DNA of 43,275 nt from JBHHYS01 sp046757645 (GTDB lineage: Bacteria; Acidobacteriota; Terriglobia; Acidiferrales; 2-02-FULL-67-57): positions 1-43,275 of the forward strand of contig JBHHYS010000008.1 of assembly GCA_046757645.1 (NCBI GenBank), in the 5' to 3' direction. The translations under genes were made by a program, and so were the position numbers. Positions 8,323 to 16,404 of the stretch are shown here, piece after piece (the stretch's first letter is position 1; each line of letters opens with the position of its first letter). The notes under the pieces were generated by a model that ran no database searches, was not told the origin of the DNA, and worked only from the letters and a program-made list of their open reading frames with translations.

Positions 8323-8814
8323 TCAGGGAGAGCGCATGTGGTCGGCCACAGAGTCGGCCCGCTTTTCGATCTTTCGCACCAGGTCACGCAGCTTCTTCCG
8401 CCGCTTTTCCCGCGGGCCCTCATCGAAGCGCTTCCGCAGTGACCGGGCTCCGACCTTGATTTCCTCCGCACGCCGGATTACGGAAAGCGAAAGGACATTC
8501 TCGTCCACCGCCGCCACCGCCGCCCGTAGCTCCCTGGCCTGCTTCTCCAGCGCCTGGATGCGCTTTTGCACCGCGGGCGCCACCAGACCTTCCTCATGCC
8601 CGAGGGCTGCTTTGCGGAGATCCTGAACCAGCGTCATCAACCGCTCACAGTCGTTCTTCACCTTCTCGTATCCCCACTTCCGCCACTGGCGGCGGGAGTG
8701 CTCACTCCGAAATGTCGCCTGGGCGGCCTCGGAAGCGAGCGCCGGCACAGCCGGGAGACACCAACCGAGGAGTACAAGAGCGTGGGCGACGCGGAGGGCA
8801 GCCGTGCGGGTCAC
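8323..8814 (-). CDS. Exported helical protein of unknown function
   Basis: I do not recognise a family. The 163-residue product has a clear Sec signal peptide: a basic start (MTRTAALR), a hydrophobic core, and a PALAS-E cleavage region near residue 27. The mature part is almost entirely charged, heptad-like helix (KRIQALEKQARELRAAVAAV, then REKRRKKLRDLVRKIEKRAD), so a periplasmic coiled-coil or helical bundle is likely. There are two cysteines, one in the signal peptide and one in KNDCERL. The start is GTG at 8814 with a poor ribosome site. It is convergent with hppA and divergent from the mscS-type gene. Confidence 0.65.
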   Translation of the reverse strand: MTRTAALRVAHALVLLGWCLPAVPALASEAAQATFRSEHSRRQWRKWGYEKVKNDCERLMTLVQDLRKAALGHEEGLVAPAVQKRIQALEKQARELRAAVAAVDENVLSLSVIRRAEEIKVGARSLRKRFDEGPREKRRKKLRDLVRKIEKRADSVADHMRSP

Positions 8815-8898
8815 GATGGCCTAATGATGACAGAAAAGGCCAGGGCGGAAAAGCCCCTCTCCATTGGCTGCGCCCCGCACTCGCAGCCCGGGTTCGAG

Positions 8899-8927
8899 TT
8901 GGCAGGCCGCAGCCAACCGGCTACAAT
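8899..8927 (+). promoter_or_regulatory. Promoter of the MscS-type channel gene
   Basis: TTGGCA (8899-8904) is followed after exactly 17 bases by TACAAT (8922-8927). Each hexamer matches the sigma-70 consensus in five of six positions. Predicted transcription starts about 23 bases before the ATG at 8957, leaving room for the GAGGAGG ribosome site. Confidence 0.65.
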
Positions 8928-8956
8928 GCATGCATCACTTCGCCCGAGGAGGAGGG

Positions 8957-10153
8957 ATGCCCGAAGGAATCACCTTAAAGGGACTGCTGCCCACGGTGAT
9001 CGCCGTGGTGGGCGTGCTGGCGCTGCTGTGGGTGGGGTTGTGGCTCTCCAGCCGGGCCATCCGCCGCCTGGCTGAGCAGATGGGAGAAAAAGACAAAGAA
9101 CACATCAAGGAAGTGGAACGCTGGGCCAAGCAGTTGATCCGCTTTGTCCGCCTCACGGTTGGAATCGTATTCGTTATCGCGGCCGTCTTCATTGTCCTTC
9201 AAACCCTGGGCATCCGCGGATTGCCGGCCCTCACCTGGAAGCAAGTGGCCGGCTGGCTGGTGGGCTCGGGCCTGCGCATCCTGCTCGTGCTCGGGGGCGC
9301 TTTTGTGCTGACTCGCGTCCTCCACCTGCTGATTGCGCGCCTGCCGCTGTTCGTCGTTCCCCGGACGGGACCGCTGGCCCAGGTGGCCGAGCAACAGAAG
9401 CGCGCCACCACAATCACCCGGTTGCTGCGCATGATCAGCACGGTGGTGGTGATGAGCATCGCGGTGTTGATTGTCTTACGGGAGTTGGGGGTGGACATCA
9501 CCCCCATTCTCACCGGCGCCGGCATCGCCGGGCTGGCCTTCGGCTTTGGCGCGCAACATTTGGTGCGCGACATCATCTCCGGCTTCTTCCTGATTGTGGA
9601 AGACCAAGTGCGCGTCGGCGACGTCGCCATCATCAATGGCAAGGGGGGACTGGTGGAGGCGATTCGCTTGCGCACTATCGTGCTGCGCGGGCTCGACGGC
9701 ACGGTGCACATTTTTCCCAACGGCGCCATCAGCGAACTGTCCAATATGACCAAGGATTTTTCCTACTACGTGATTGACCTCGGCGTGGCCTACAAGGAGA
9801 ACGTGGACCGGGTGATGGAGGTCTTGAAAGAGGTGGGCGCGGAGCTCCAGGCGGACCCGGAGTACGCCGACAAGATTCTGGCGCCCCTGGAGATCTTGGG
9901 CGTGGACGCCTTCGCCGATTCCGCCGTGGTTATCAAGGCCCGCATCAAAACGGCACCGATTCAGCAGTGGACGGTGGGCCGCGAGCTGCGGCGCCGCATC
10001 AAGCACGCTTTCGACGCCCGGGGAATCGAAATCCCCTTTCCGCATCTATCCATTTACTTTGGCGAGGCCAGCAAGCCCTTCGCCGTCCAGGTGGCCGAGC
10101 AACTGGCCCGGCGCGAATCGGCCCCAGCGGCCCGGAGCCGCGGCTCCTCCTGA
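8957..10153 (+). CDS. Mechanosensitive ion channel of the MscS family
   Basis: The protein gates a pore in response to membrane tension and protects cells during osmotic downshock. The 398-residue product has three to four N-terminal membrane helices. These are followed by the pore-lining helix GAGIAGLAFGFGAQHLVRD (about 187-205), with the alternating Gly/Ala pattern typical of MscS TM3. A beta domain starts at VEDQVRVGD and contains the FPNGAISELSN turn; a C-terminal alpha/beta domain completes the MscS fold. The ATG at 8957 was preferred over the longer frame because GAGGAGGAGGG lies directly upstream and a promoter is well placed. A linker rich in K/E (GEKDKEHIKEVERW) follows the first helix. 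The gene appears monocistronic. Confidence 0.93.
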   Translation: MPEGITLKGLLPTVIAVVGVLALLWVGLWLSSRAIRRLAEQMGEKDKEHIKEVERWAKQLIRFVRLTVGIVFVIAAVFIVLQTLGIRGLPALTWKQVAGWLVGSGLRILLVLGGAFVLTRVLHLLIARLPLFVVPRTGPLAQVAEQQKRATTITRLLRMISTVVVMSIAVLIVLRELGVDITPILTGAGIAGLAFGFGAQHLVRDIISGFFLIVEDQVRVGDVAIINGKGGLVEAIRLRTIVLRGLDGTVHIFPNGAISELSNMTKDFSYYVIDLGVAYKENVDRVMEVLKEVGAELQADPEYADKILAPLEILGVDAFADSAVVIKARIKTAPIQQWTVGRELRRRIKHAFDARGIEIPFPHLSIYFGEASKPFAVQVAEQLARRESAPAARSRGSS

Positions 10154-10270
10154 TCGTTCCCCCACCGAAAGAACTGTCTCGGCTTTGGACGCCCAAGCCG
10201 GGTCGACCCTATAGTCCTACGCGCGCCCCGGCGCCCAGCCGCTAGGGCTGACTTTCTTGACTTTTCGTAG

Positions 10271-10627
10271 GGGCCGCGTCTAGAGTGCGCCCGGCTCATC
10301 GCCTCCCGGGGGACTCGGGTTGAATTCCTGAAGCAGTTTCGCCGCCACGTTCGACCCGACGAGCCCCTGCTGCTCTCCTTCTTTGCCCAGGGGAAAGACT
10401 CCCATCACTTCCGCGTGCCCTTCGCCATTGCTCGGCTCCTTTGCCGCCGGCGCAATAGCCGCGAAGCGGTCGAACCGGGAGACATGCTCTTTGGCATCTT
10501 TGACCACTGTTTCGCCCGGGAAGAAATTAAGAGAGAGTTGGGGGATTCGGGGGTTCGGCTAACGTACTATTCGGAACAGCCCTACGGCCATGCGGTCGGC
10601 CGGGCGGTAGAATCCGCCGAGAGATGA
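10271..10627 (+). pseudogene. Fragment resembling the C-terminal part of a SAM-dependent methyltransferase
   Basis: An open frame without a convincing start runs from just after the TAG at 10268 to the stop at 10627. From about 10316 it reads like the last third of a class I methyltransferase: RVEFLKQFRRHVRPDEPLLL, SFFAQGKDS, an arginine-rich segment, EAVEPGDMLFGIFDHCFARE, EIKRELGDSGVRLTYYSE, PYGHAVGRA. No SAM-binding glycine motif is present upstream, so the 5' part appears lost. The GTG at 10415 could start only a 70-residue product. The rest of 10154-10769 holds nothing I can assign beyond a small imperfect hairpin at 10180-10200. Family membership is judged by eye. Confidence 0.45.
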
Positions 10628-10769
10628 AGAGATGAAATGAGCCCCCGCTCAGCTCGGAGCAGCATTCGCCTGAACTGATGAGTTGCAGTCTTCGGCTACG
10701 CCGGTGAGAGCAAACAAGTAAATTGATGACTAAAGAAGGGGGACTCCGTGGCGCCGAACCCTGGCGGCC

Positions 10770-11102
10770 TCAGCCCGGAGGAGCTTGGCTGCCTCCCACC
10801 TGGATGGGATTGTCACGGTGACTGCCTGGGATTTGGGTCTCTTTCCCCGGGCGACTCCGCCCGGAGGACATGTTCCGGCGGTGTTTGAAAATCAAGAAGA
10901 CCATCGCGCCCACCACCATAAAGGGCGCCCCCAGCAGGAACAGGATGCCATTGTTGAAGCCGCTGGCCAGCCGTTGGCCTTCGGGCGAGCTGGCAAGGGC
11001 CGTCCGGCACATCGCACATTGGGCGTAGCCGACCTCAGAGACAATCAGCAAAACCGCTATGGCCGCCATCGCGACCACCATCGAATGGGGGCGTCTCGGC
11101 AT
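10770..11102 (-). CDS. Small membrane protein with CxxC motif at the end of the oxidase operon
   Basis: The 110-residue product has an N-terminal hydrophobic helix or signal anchor (about residues 8-26), followed at once by QCAMCRTALASSPEG with a CxxC pair. A second membrane helix follows (FNNGILFLLGAPFMVVGAMV), and the C-terminal tail is basic and low in complexity. The CxxC lies just outside the first helix, so it is probably periplasmic. Start ATG 11102 has an AGGA ribosome site and is 24 bases after the ctaF stop, so cotranscription is likely. A role in copper or heme delivery, or in redox assembly of the oxidase, is an inference from position; no named family is recognised. Confidence 0.7.
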   Translation of the reverse strand: MPRRPHSMVVAMAAIAVLLIVSEVGYAQCAMCRTALASSPEGQRLASGFNNGILFLLGAPFMVVGAMVFLIFKHRRNMSSGRSRPGKETQIPGSHRDNPIQVGGSQAPPG

Positions 11103-11126
11103 GAATCCTGGATGAACCGGGGCCGC

Positions 11127-11432
11127 TCAGGGTGCGGACAGCTCTAGTATCCGAATGCCGTCAAAGGAGATCAGGAAAAACAGAATAGCGCCTGTGACCA
11201 GGATCCCTCCAACAACCGCAAGAACCAGGCTCAGCTTCTCAAAGCGAAGGTGCATGAAGTGAGCGCCGATCAGGGAGGCTTTCAGCAGCATCGCCAAGAT
11301 GAGCAGCAAGACGATGATAGCCTTGGAGAGGGGCAGGTAGCCCGTCACCAGCATCGCCAGGGTGAAGAGCAACAAAAGCACCCAGGTGAACCAGTAGATT
11401 CGGTAGCCGGCTTCTGGGAATGTTCTGGCCAT
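11127..11432 (-). CDS. ctaF: Cytochrome c oxidase subunit IV-type membrane protein
   Basis: The 101-residue protein has three predicted membrane helices: YRIYWFTWVLLLLFTLAML, a second containing IIVLLLILAMLLKASLIGAH, and a third near the C-terminus. The AHFMHLRFEK sequence between the second and third helices is characteristic of bacterial oxidase subunit IV (COX4_pro/CtaF-like). These small subunits stabilise the interaction of subunits I and III. The open frame extends much further upstream, but that part is a shadow of subunit III. The ATG at 11432 matches the family length and has a GAGAG ribosome site. It follows the second subunit III gene by 32 bases. Confidence 0.87.
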   Translation of the reverse strand: MARTFPEAGYRIYWFTWVLLLLFTLAMLVTGYLPLSKAIIVLLLILAMLLKASLIGAHFMHLRFEKLSLVLAVVGGILVTGAILFFLISFDGIRILELSAP

Positions 11433-11464
11433 AGTGTTCTCTCTTTTCGCTCCGTGCTTCTCCG

Positions 11465-12079
11465 TCAAATTAGATAAAAGAGCGTGAAGATGAAGACCCA
11501 AACCAAGTCCACGAAGTGCCAATAGAGGCCCGCCAGTTCCACGCCGGCGGCCGAGGAGCGGCCCATCGCTGTCCGCAGGGCGACAATGGCCAAAATGATG
11601 ACGCCGGTGAGGACGTGCGAGCCATGGAATCCGGTGATGACAAAGAAGGAGGCGCCGAAGGTGGGCGGGCCCCAGGGGTTCCAGTACAACCGCGCTCCTT
11701 CCCCGATGAGAGTCGTCCATTCGTAGGCCTGCATCCCCAGGAAGCCCAATCCCCCCAGCATGGTCAGGAGCAAGAAGCGCACGGCCAACCCCGAGTGGCC
11801 GCGTCGGGCGGCGGCTACCGCCGACGCCATCGTGGCACTGCTGGAGATCAACAGAAAGGTCATAAATCCGATCATTCCCAGGTGGAAGACCTGGGCTCGA
11901 TCCGGCCATTCCGCACTGGCCAGCCGCACGAAGCCGTAGCTGGCCAGCAGGCCGGCAAAAAGCAGGGCATCGGTAACGATGAACACCCACATCATCAGCT
12001 TTTGCCAGCTGACCGCGAAGGGCGAAGCGCCGCCGCCCCAGGATGATTCCATCGTTCCTACTCTGTGCGGGTCGTCCAT
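11465..12079 (-). CDS. ctaE: Cytochrome c oxidase subunit III, second copy
   Basis: The 204-residue protein has five predicted membrane helices. It shows subunit III signatures: WQKLMMWVFIVTDALLFAGL at the start, FVITGFHGSHVLTGVI in the middle, and the terminal AGLYWHFVDLVWVFIFTLFY. The HGSHV and YWHFVDxVW motifs are diagnostic of heme-copper oxidase subunit III, which stabilises subunit I and supports proton uptake. The ATG at 12079 has AAGGAAAA upstream. The gene lies 25 bases after the first subunit III gene, and the two are clearly divergent in sequence. The tandem arrangement suggests a heteromeric oxidase rather than a recent duplication. Confidence 0.93.
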   Translation of the reverse strand: MDDPHRVGTMESSWGGGASPFAVSWQKLMMWVFIVTDALLFAGLLASYGFVRLASAEWPDRAQVFHLGMIGFMTFLLISSSATMASAVAAARRGHSGLAVRFLLLTMLGGLGFLGMQAYEWTTLIGEGARLYWNPWGPPTFGASFFVITGFHGSHVLTGVIILAIVALRTAMGRSSAAGVELAGLYWHFVDLVWVFIFTLFYLI

Positions 12080-12104
12080 CGGGTTTTCCTTTCTGCCCGG
12101 GCTG

Positions 12105-12758
12105 TCACCAAGCGAACAGGAGAATAAAAAGGTAGAGCCAAACCCCGTCCACGAAGTGCCAATAGGTCGCGGAAAGATTGAGCCGGTTGGCTTCCGCCGG
12201 GGTCCAGCGAGGCCGCCAAGCCCGGCTGAGCGCATAGAGCAGCGCTGCCAGCCCGCCCACCAGATGCACGGCATGGAGGGCCGTCAGCATGTAGAAGAAC
12301 GAGCTGTGCGGGTTCGTGGGCAGGTAGAGGCCCTGAGCCGCCAACTGCTTCCAGGCGAGTAGCTGGCCGAGAAGGAAAACCAGCCCCAGCCCAGTCGTGG
12401 CGAAGAGCCAGCGCCGGAGGGCGTTGGTGCGCCAGCGCCTCATCGAGGCCCGGGCGGCTTCCATCGTGAGGCTGCTGGCCAGCAGCGCGGCGGTGTTGAA
12501 CCAGAGGATAGTCGGCAGGAAGATGGGCTGCCAATCCAATCCGGCCCGGCGCACCAGATAGGCGCTCGTAAACCCGGCGAAGAGCATAGTCAGCGTAGCC
12601 AACAAAGCCCACAGGCCGAGTTGAGCGGTGTTCAAGCGCAGGGCGGCTTCCTGGCCGCTCCCGCCTTCTCCACCCCAGCCGCCGAAGTCGTTGCCCATAA
12701 CCCCTGCCCCGCCGGCTGCGGCTCTGCCGCTTTCCTTTCTGGCCCGTTCATCCAGCAT
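12105..12758 (-). CDS. ctaE: Cytochrome c oxidase subunit III, first copy
   Basis: The 217-residue product has a hydrophilic, glycine-rich N-terminus of about 40 residues, then five membrane helices. Subunit III signatures are TAQLGLWALLATLTMLFAGF, SSFFYMLTALHAVHLVGGL, and the ending LSATYWHFVDGVWLYLFILL. The HAVHL segment corresponds to the more common HGxHV. It belongs to the terminal oxidase complex in the cytoplasmic membrane. The ATG at 12758 has AAAGGA six bases upstream and is 20 bases beyond the ctaD stop, so it belongs to the oxidase operon. It differs from the next gene in its extended N-terminus and HAVHL variant. Confidence 0.93.
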   Translation of the reverse strand: MLDERARKESGRAAAGGAGVMGNDFGGWGGEGGSGQEAALRLNTAQLGLWALLATLTMLFAGFTSAYLVRRAGLDWQPIFLPTILWFNTAALLASSLTMEAARASMRRWRTNALRRWLFATTGLGLVFLLGQLLAWKQLAAQGLYLPTNPHSSFFYMLTALHAVHLVGGLAALLYALSRAWRPRWTPAEANRLNLSATYWHFVDGVWLYLFILLFAW

Positions 12759-12778
12759 GGCTTGTCCTTTGGGTTGGC

Positions 12779-14551
12779 CTACCTGGTCACCGGCACGTCG
12801 GCCGGGGACACCGTCTGCGGAGTGTAGTCTTGCTTCGCGCCCGGCACACTGTACTCATACGCCCAGCGGTGAACCGTCGGCAGAGTGGCGCCCCAATTGC
12901 CGTGCGGGGGCGGCGATGGTGCCGTCCATTCCAACGTGGTCGCCCTCCAAGGGTTGGCTTCTGCCCGCCGCCCCTTCCGCAGGCTCCAGCAGAAGTTGAA
13001 CAGGAAGATGAACTGCGCGGCTCCCAGCACGAAAGCGCTGATGGTGATGACGACGTCCAGCCCGTGGAATCGCTGCAAGAACTCGAAATTCGTAAAGGCG
13101 AAGTAGCGCCGCGGTGTCCCCCCCAGACCCAGAAAGTGCATGCCGAAGAAAACCACGTAGAAAGGGATCAGGGTCAACCAGAAGTGCAGTTTGCCCAGTC
13201 TTTCGCTCATCATCCGGCCGAAAAACTTGGGAAACCAGTAGTAGGTGCCAGCGAAGATGCCAAATAGGGTGACCCCGCCAATCATGTAGTGGAAGTGGCC
13301 GACAACGAAATAGGTGTCATGGAGAAAAATGTCCGCGGTGGCGGTACCCAAGAAGATGCCCCCCAGGCCCCCGGCGCCAAAGAGGGCAATCAACCCCAGG
13401 GCGAACAACATGGCCGTGGTCAAGCGCAGGTGCGCCCCCCAGAGGCTGGCGAGCAGATTCAAGCCCACAATCGCCGAGGGAATGGTGATCAGCAGGGTCC
13501 CGATGGAGAAAAATTCACCTACAAAGGGGTTCATCCCACTGACGAACATATGGTGGCCCCAAACGATCATGCTCAAGAAGCCGATTGCCCAAAGGGAGTA
13601 AAGCGTCATCCGGTAGCCGAAAATCGGTTTGCGGATGGAGGGGGCGAGAACGTCAAAGGCGATTCCCAGCGCCGGCAACAACAGGATGTACACCTCGGGG
13701 TGTCCCAGGAACCAGAAAAGGTGTTGCCAGAGCAGCGGGGTGCCGCCCTGGTTCGGGAGCAGTTGGTTTCCGAAGAAGAGGCCCGACGGGAGGAAGAAGC
13801 TGGTGCCGCCGTGGCGGTCAAACAGCAGCATGATGGCCGCGGCAGTCAGAGGGGGAAAGGCCAACAGGCCCAGGATGGCGGCGAGGAACATGGCCCACAT
13901 GGTTACCGGCAGGCGCATCATCGAAAGTCCCTTGGTGCGGAGGTTCAGGATGGTGGTGAAGAAATTGAGGCCGCCCATGGTGAACGAGGCAATGAAAAGC
14001 GCCATCCCCAACAGCCACAGCGTTTGCCCCAACTGCGAGCCGGGCACCGCCTGCGCCACAGCGCTCAGCGGGGGATAGGCCGTCCAGCCGGATGCCGCGG
14101 CTCCGCCCTCGACAAAGAATGAGCCCAGCATGATCAGGGTGGCGGGGACCACCACCCAGTAGGAGAGCATGTTCAGGAAGGGAAACGCCATGTCACGCGT
14201 GCCCACTTGCAGGGGGATCAAGTAATTCCCGAAGCCGCTCACCAGCGCAAAAGAGATAACAAAGAACACCATCAGCGTGCCGTGCATGGTTATCAGAGAG
14301 AGGTAGAACTCGGGTTTCATCAGCCCGTCTTCCATCCCCTCCGGAAAGAGTTTTCCCAGCAGGGGCCACCTCGTCATCGGCCAGGCCAGTTGCAGGCGGA
14401 TGAGCATCGCCAGCAGTCCCGCAATGACGGCGACCGCCATCCCGGTCAAGAAGTACTGGAGGCCAATCACTTTGTGGTCGGTGCTAAAGATGTAGCGCCG
14501 CACAAAACTCCTGGGCTCATGCGCGACTTCCCCTGCATGACGTTCAGCCAT
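12779..14551 (-). CDS. ctaD: Cytochrome c oxidase subunit I (A-type heme-copper oxidase)
   Basis: This catalytic subunit reduces O2 to water and pumps protons. All expected ligands are present in the 590-residue protein: H90 in MHGTLMVFF and H421 for the low-spin heme, H419 for the high-spin heme, and H284, H333 and H334 for CuB (HPEVY and WGHHMF). Y288 is the Tyr cross-linked to H284, and E286 of GHPEVY marks the A1 subfamily. D120 in GTRDMAFPFLN keeps the entrance of the D proton channel. Twelve helices can be traced, followed by an extra proline-rich C-terminal tail (about residues 535-590). The ATG at 14551 has GGAGGAG seven bases upstream. It lies in the operon ctaC-ctaD-ctaE-ctaE-ctaF. 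Confidence 0.98.
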   Translation of the reverse strand: MAERHAGEVAHEPRSFVRRYIFSTDHKVIGLQYFLTGMAVAVIAGLLAMLIRLQLAWPMTRWPLLGKLFPEGMEDGLMKPEFYLSLITMHGTLMVFFVISFALVSGFGNYLIPLQVGTRDMAFPFLNMLSYWVVVPATLIMLGSFFVEGGAAASGWTAYPPLSAVAQAVPGSQLGQTLWLLGMALFIASFTMGGLNFFTTILNLRTKGLSMMRLPVTMWAMFLAAILGLLAFPPLTAAAIMLLFDRHGGTSFFLPSGLFFGNQLLPNQGGTPLLWQHLFWFLGHPEVYILLLPALGIAFDVLAPSIRKPIFGYRMTLYSLWAIGFLSMIVWGHHMFVSGMNPFVGEFFSIGTLLITIPSAIVGLNLLASLWGAHLRLTTAMLFALGLIALFGAGGLGGIFLGTATADIFLHDTYFVVGHFHYMIGGVTLFGIFAGTYYWFPKFFGRMMSERLGKLHFWLTLIPFYVVFFGMHFLGLGGTPRRYFAFTNFEFLQRFHGLDVVITISAFVLGAAQFIFLFNFCWSLRKGRRAEANPWRATTLEWTAPSPPPHGNWGATLPTVHRWAYEYSVPGAKQDYTPQTVSPADVPVTR

Positions 14552-14624
14552 CAGCGAACTCCTCCTTCATCAACCCAGCCCGCCAGAGGAAATGGGGCGG
14601 GCAACTGCTCGGTCCCGGGACGAG

Positions 14625-15458
14625 CTAGAAGAATGGGGGTTCCTCCTTAAGTTGCTGCTCAAACTCCTCGGGCGGCAATACCCGCAGCAAACCGCGCATC
14701 TGGAAATGACCAAAGCCACAAAGCTCGGCGCAGGCAATTTCATAGGTGCCCACCGCCGTGGGCACGAACCAAATCTGGATCGTCATACCGGGCACCGCGT
14801 CTTGCTTGACCCGCAGGCTCGGCACAAAGAAGCTGTGCAGGGTGTCTTTTGAGCGCAGACGGATGCGGACGGGTCGGTTGACCGGCAGGTAGAGTTCATT
14901 CAGGACCACCACGTCGTCCTGGGCGGCGGGATCCTTTTCGTCCAAGCCCAGGGGGTTGTCCAAGCTCATCAGCCGCGGATCCGTGCGGCCAAACACGCCG
15001 TCCTGCCCGGGGTAGCGGATGTTCCAGGCAAACTGCTCCGCGGTCACCTCAACCGGGATGGCCTCGGCGGGTGGCGCGGCCGCATAGAGCTTGCTCCAAA
15101 CCCCTAGGCCGAGCACGAACACGCCTCCCTCCGCGACGAGGGTCATCAATACCACCGGGATGAGCGACCAGCGGCGCTCCACCTTGAAGCTGGCGAGACG
15201 ATAGGTCACATGTTGCTCACGGCTGAAGCGCCAAAGGAAGTAGCCCAAAACGAAGTGGCCCAGCAAAAACAGCCCCCCCACGGTGACGAGCAGGTAGTTC
15301 AGCATGCGATCAATGCCGGCCCCGTGCTCGGAGGCGAGCGGGGGCAGCCAGCGTTTTACGCCGACGGCAACGACCAAAACCGGAAGCAGCCAGACGACCA
15401 GCGCTAGGACTCGTGCTTCGGAACGTCCTCTCGACTTGGGCGCTGCTCTCTCCTCCAT
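14625..15458 (-). CDS. ctaC: Cytochrome c oxidase subunit II with CuA site
   Basis: Subunit II accepts electrons from cytochrome c at a binuclear CuA centre in a periplasmic cupredoxin domain. The 277-residue product has three hydrophobic segments (about 20-38, 56-78, 100-123), one more than the usual two, so an N-terminal signal-like helix may be retained. The CuA ligands are visible: H208 in DTLHSFFVPSLR, then C243, C247, H251 and M254 in CAELCGFGHFQM. No CxxCH is present, so there is no fused cytochrome c domain. The ATG at 15458 has GAGGAGG seven bases upstream, whereas the frame otherwise opens at a GTG six bases earlier. It is the first structural gene of the oxidase operon. Confidence 0.95.
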   Translation of the reverse strand: MEERAAPKSRGRSEARVLALVVWLLPVLVVAVGVKRWLPPLASEHGAGIDRMLNYLLVTVGGLFLLGHFVLGYFLWRFSREQHVTYRLASFKVERRWSLIPVVLMTLVAEGGVFVLGLGVWSKLYAAAPPAEAIPVEVTAEQFAWNIRYPGQDGVFGRTDPRLMSLDNPLGLDEKDPAAQDDVVVLNELYLPVNRPVRIRLRSKDTLHSFFVPSLRVKQDAVPGMTIQIWFVPTAVGTYEIACAELCGFGHFQMRGLLRVLPPEEFEQQLKEEPPFF

Positions 15459-15549
15459 CACCACTCCTCCTCACTTATGGGCGAACACACCGCCAAGTCT
15501 ATGGCCCAGGCTGCGCCTCGAGGCGCGAGTCAAGAAGTCTGCTGGTGGT

Positions 15550-15732
15550 TCACAGACTCGAGACAGGCAACCTCGGCCTCCGCCCCGGAAGGCTTGGGGC
15601 GGATACGGGCTTGGAACCGAGGCGACCCCCGGCTGACTCTCTCCCGCGCTGAGTTTCCAGCGGTGAGGCTAGCCAGCCGGCAACAACAGAAACGACGATG
15701 ACGAATAGCACCAGGTATGATTTCCTTTTCAT
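15550..15732 (-). CDS. Possible small single-pass membrane peptide
   Basis: A 60-residue frame begins MKRKSYLVLFVIVVSVVAGW, a convincing basic-plus-hydrophobic signal or anchor, then continues as a basic, Pro/Ser/Arg-rich tail with no recognisable domain. The ribosome site is poor. It sits in the 329-base gap between the Rrf2 gene and ctaC, on their strand. It could be a small oxidase-associated peptide, a decayed gene, or chance. Nothing else is visible in this gap. Confidence 0.3.
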   Translation of the reverse strand: MKRKSYLVLFVIVVSVVAGWLASPLETQRGRESAGGRLGSKPVSAPSLPGRRPRLPVSSL

Positions 15733-15787
15733 GCCATCGTCTAGCACCACCCCTTACTGACCCTCACCCGGCTGGCGGGCCTGCGAT

Positions 15788-16273
15788 TCACGGTTTTCTC
15801 TCCCCACCCGGACCACAGAGACGGTTGCCATCGCTGTGGCTCGATTTCCAGCAAAGAACCCCGTTGCTCTCGGCCTCGGCAGCGAATTCGTCCAGACTCT
15901 TGGTCTGGAGCAGGTTGAGAATCTGGGTGCGTATGGGCGCCCAGAATTTGTGTAGCGGGCAAGGTTGGAGAGCGTTGCACCCTTCCAGGCCCAGAAAACA
16001 GCGTCCGAGCTCGTCCACCGGCTCGATGGCCGACAAGACGTCCCACAGGTAGGTCTCTCGCGGAGCCCGAGCCAGCTGTACGCCGCCGCCGGGCCCGCGC
16101 ACGGCGCGCAACAGGCCGGAGCGCGTCAACTTATGCAAGATCTTGGCTAGATACGTGGCGGGAACCCCCAAAGTGGCTGCAATTTCACGCACCCGCGACA
16201 CACTTCCCTGCGGTTTCAATGCCAGCAAAAGGGCTGCTTGCACAGCCAATTGCGCCGGCCGCCGGTAGGCCAT
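15788..16273 (-). CDS. Rrf2-family transcriptional regulator with Fe-S type cysteines
   Basis: The 161-residue product is an Rrf2/IscR/NsrR-type winged-helix regulator. The N-terminal half contains the helix-turn-helix (SRVREIAATLGVPATYLAKI) and the wing sequence RGPGGGVQLAR. Three cysteines, C92, C99 and C105 (RCFLGLEGC and PCPLH), are arranged C-x6-C-x5-C, close to the spacing that binds Fe-S clusters in NsrR and IscR. It may sense NO, O2 or cluster status. The ATG at 16273 fits family N-termini, although the frame opens at a GTG at 16357 and no start has a good ribosome site. It lies between a Crp/Fnr gene and the oxidase operon on the same strand, so oxidase control is plausible. Confidence 0.88.
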   Translation of the reverse strand: MAYRRPAQLAVQAALLLALKPQGSVSRVREIAATLGVPATYLAKILHKLTRSGLLRAVRGPGGGVQLARAPRETYLWDVLSAIEPVDELGRCFLGLEGCNALQPCPLHKFWAPIRTQILNLLQTKSLDEFAAEAESNGVLCWKSSHSDGNRLCGPGGERKP

Positions 16274-16404
16274 CGGTTTCGCTAATCTCCCACCCCAACC
16301 AAAAAAATTCAGGATTAAGTAGCCCTCTATTCCTCTTTTGTCAGTGCTTGTCGACACGGCTAACAGTGATGCGCGTCACGAAAGGACGGCAACCGCCTGA
16401 AAAC

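Noticed and set aside
10280..10507. Minus-strand 75-codon frame in the 10154-10769 gap
   Set aside because: No ribosome site or recognisable features; the opposite strand reads as a methyltransferase-like fragment.
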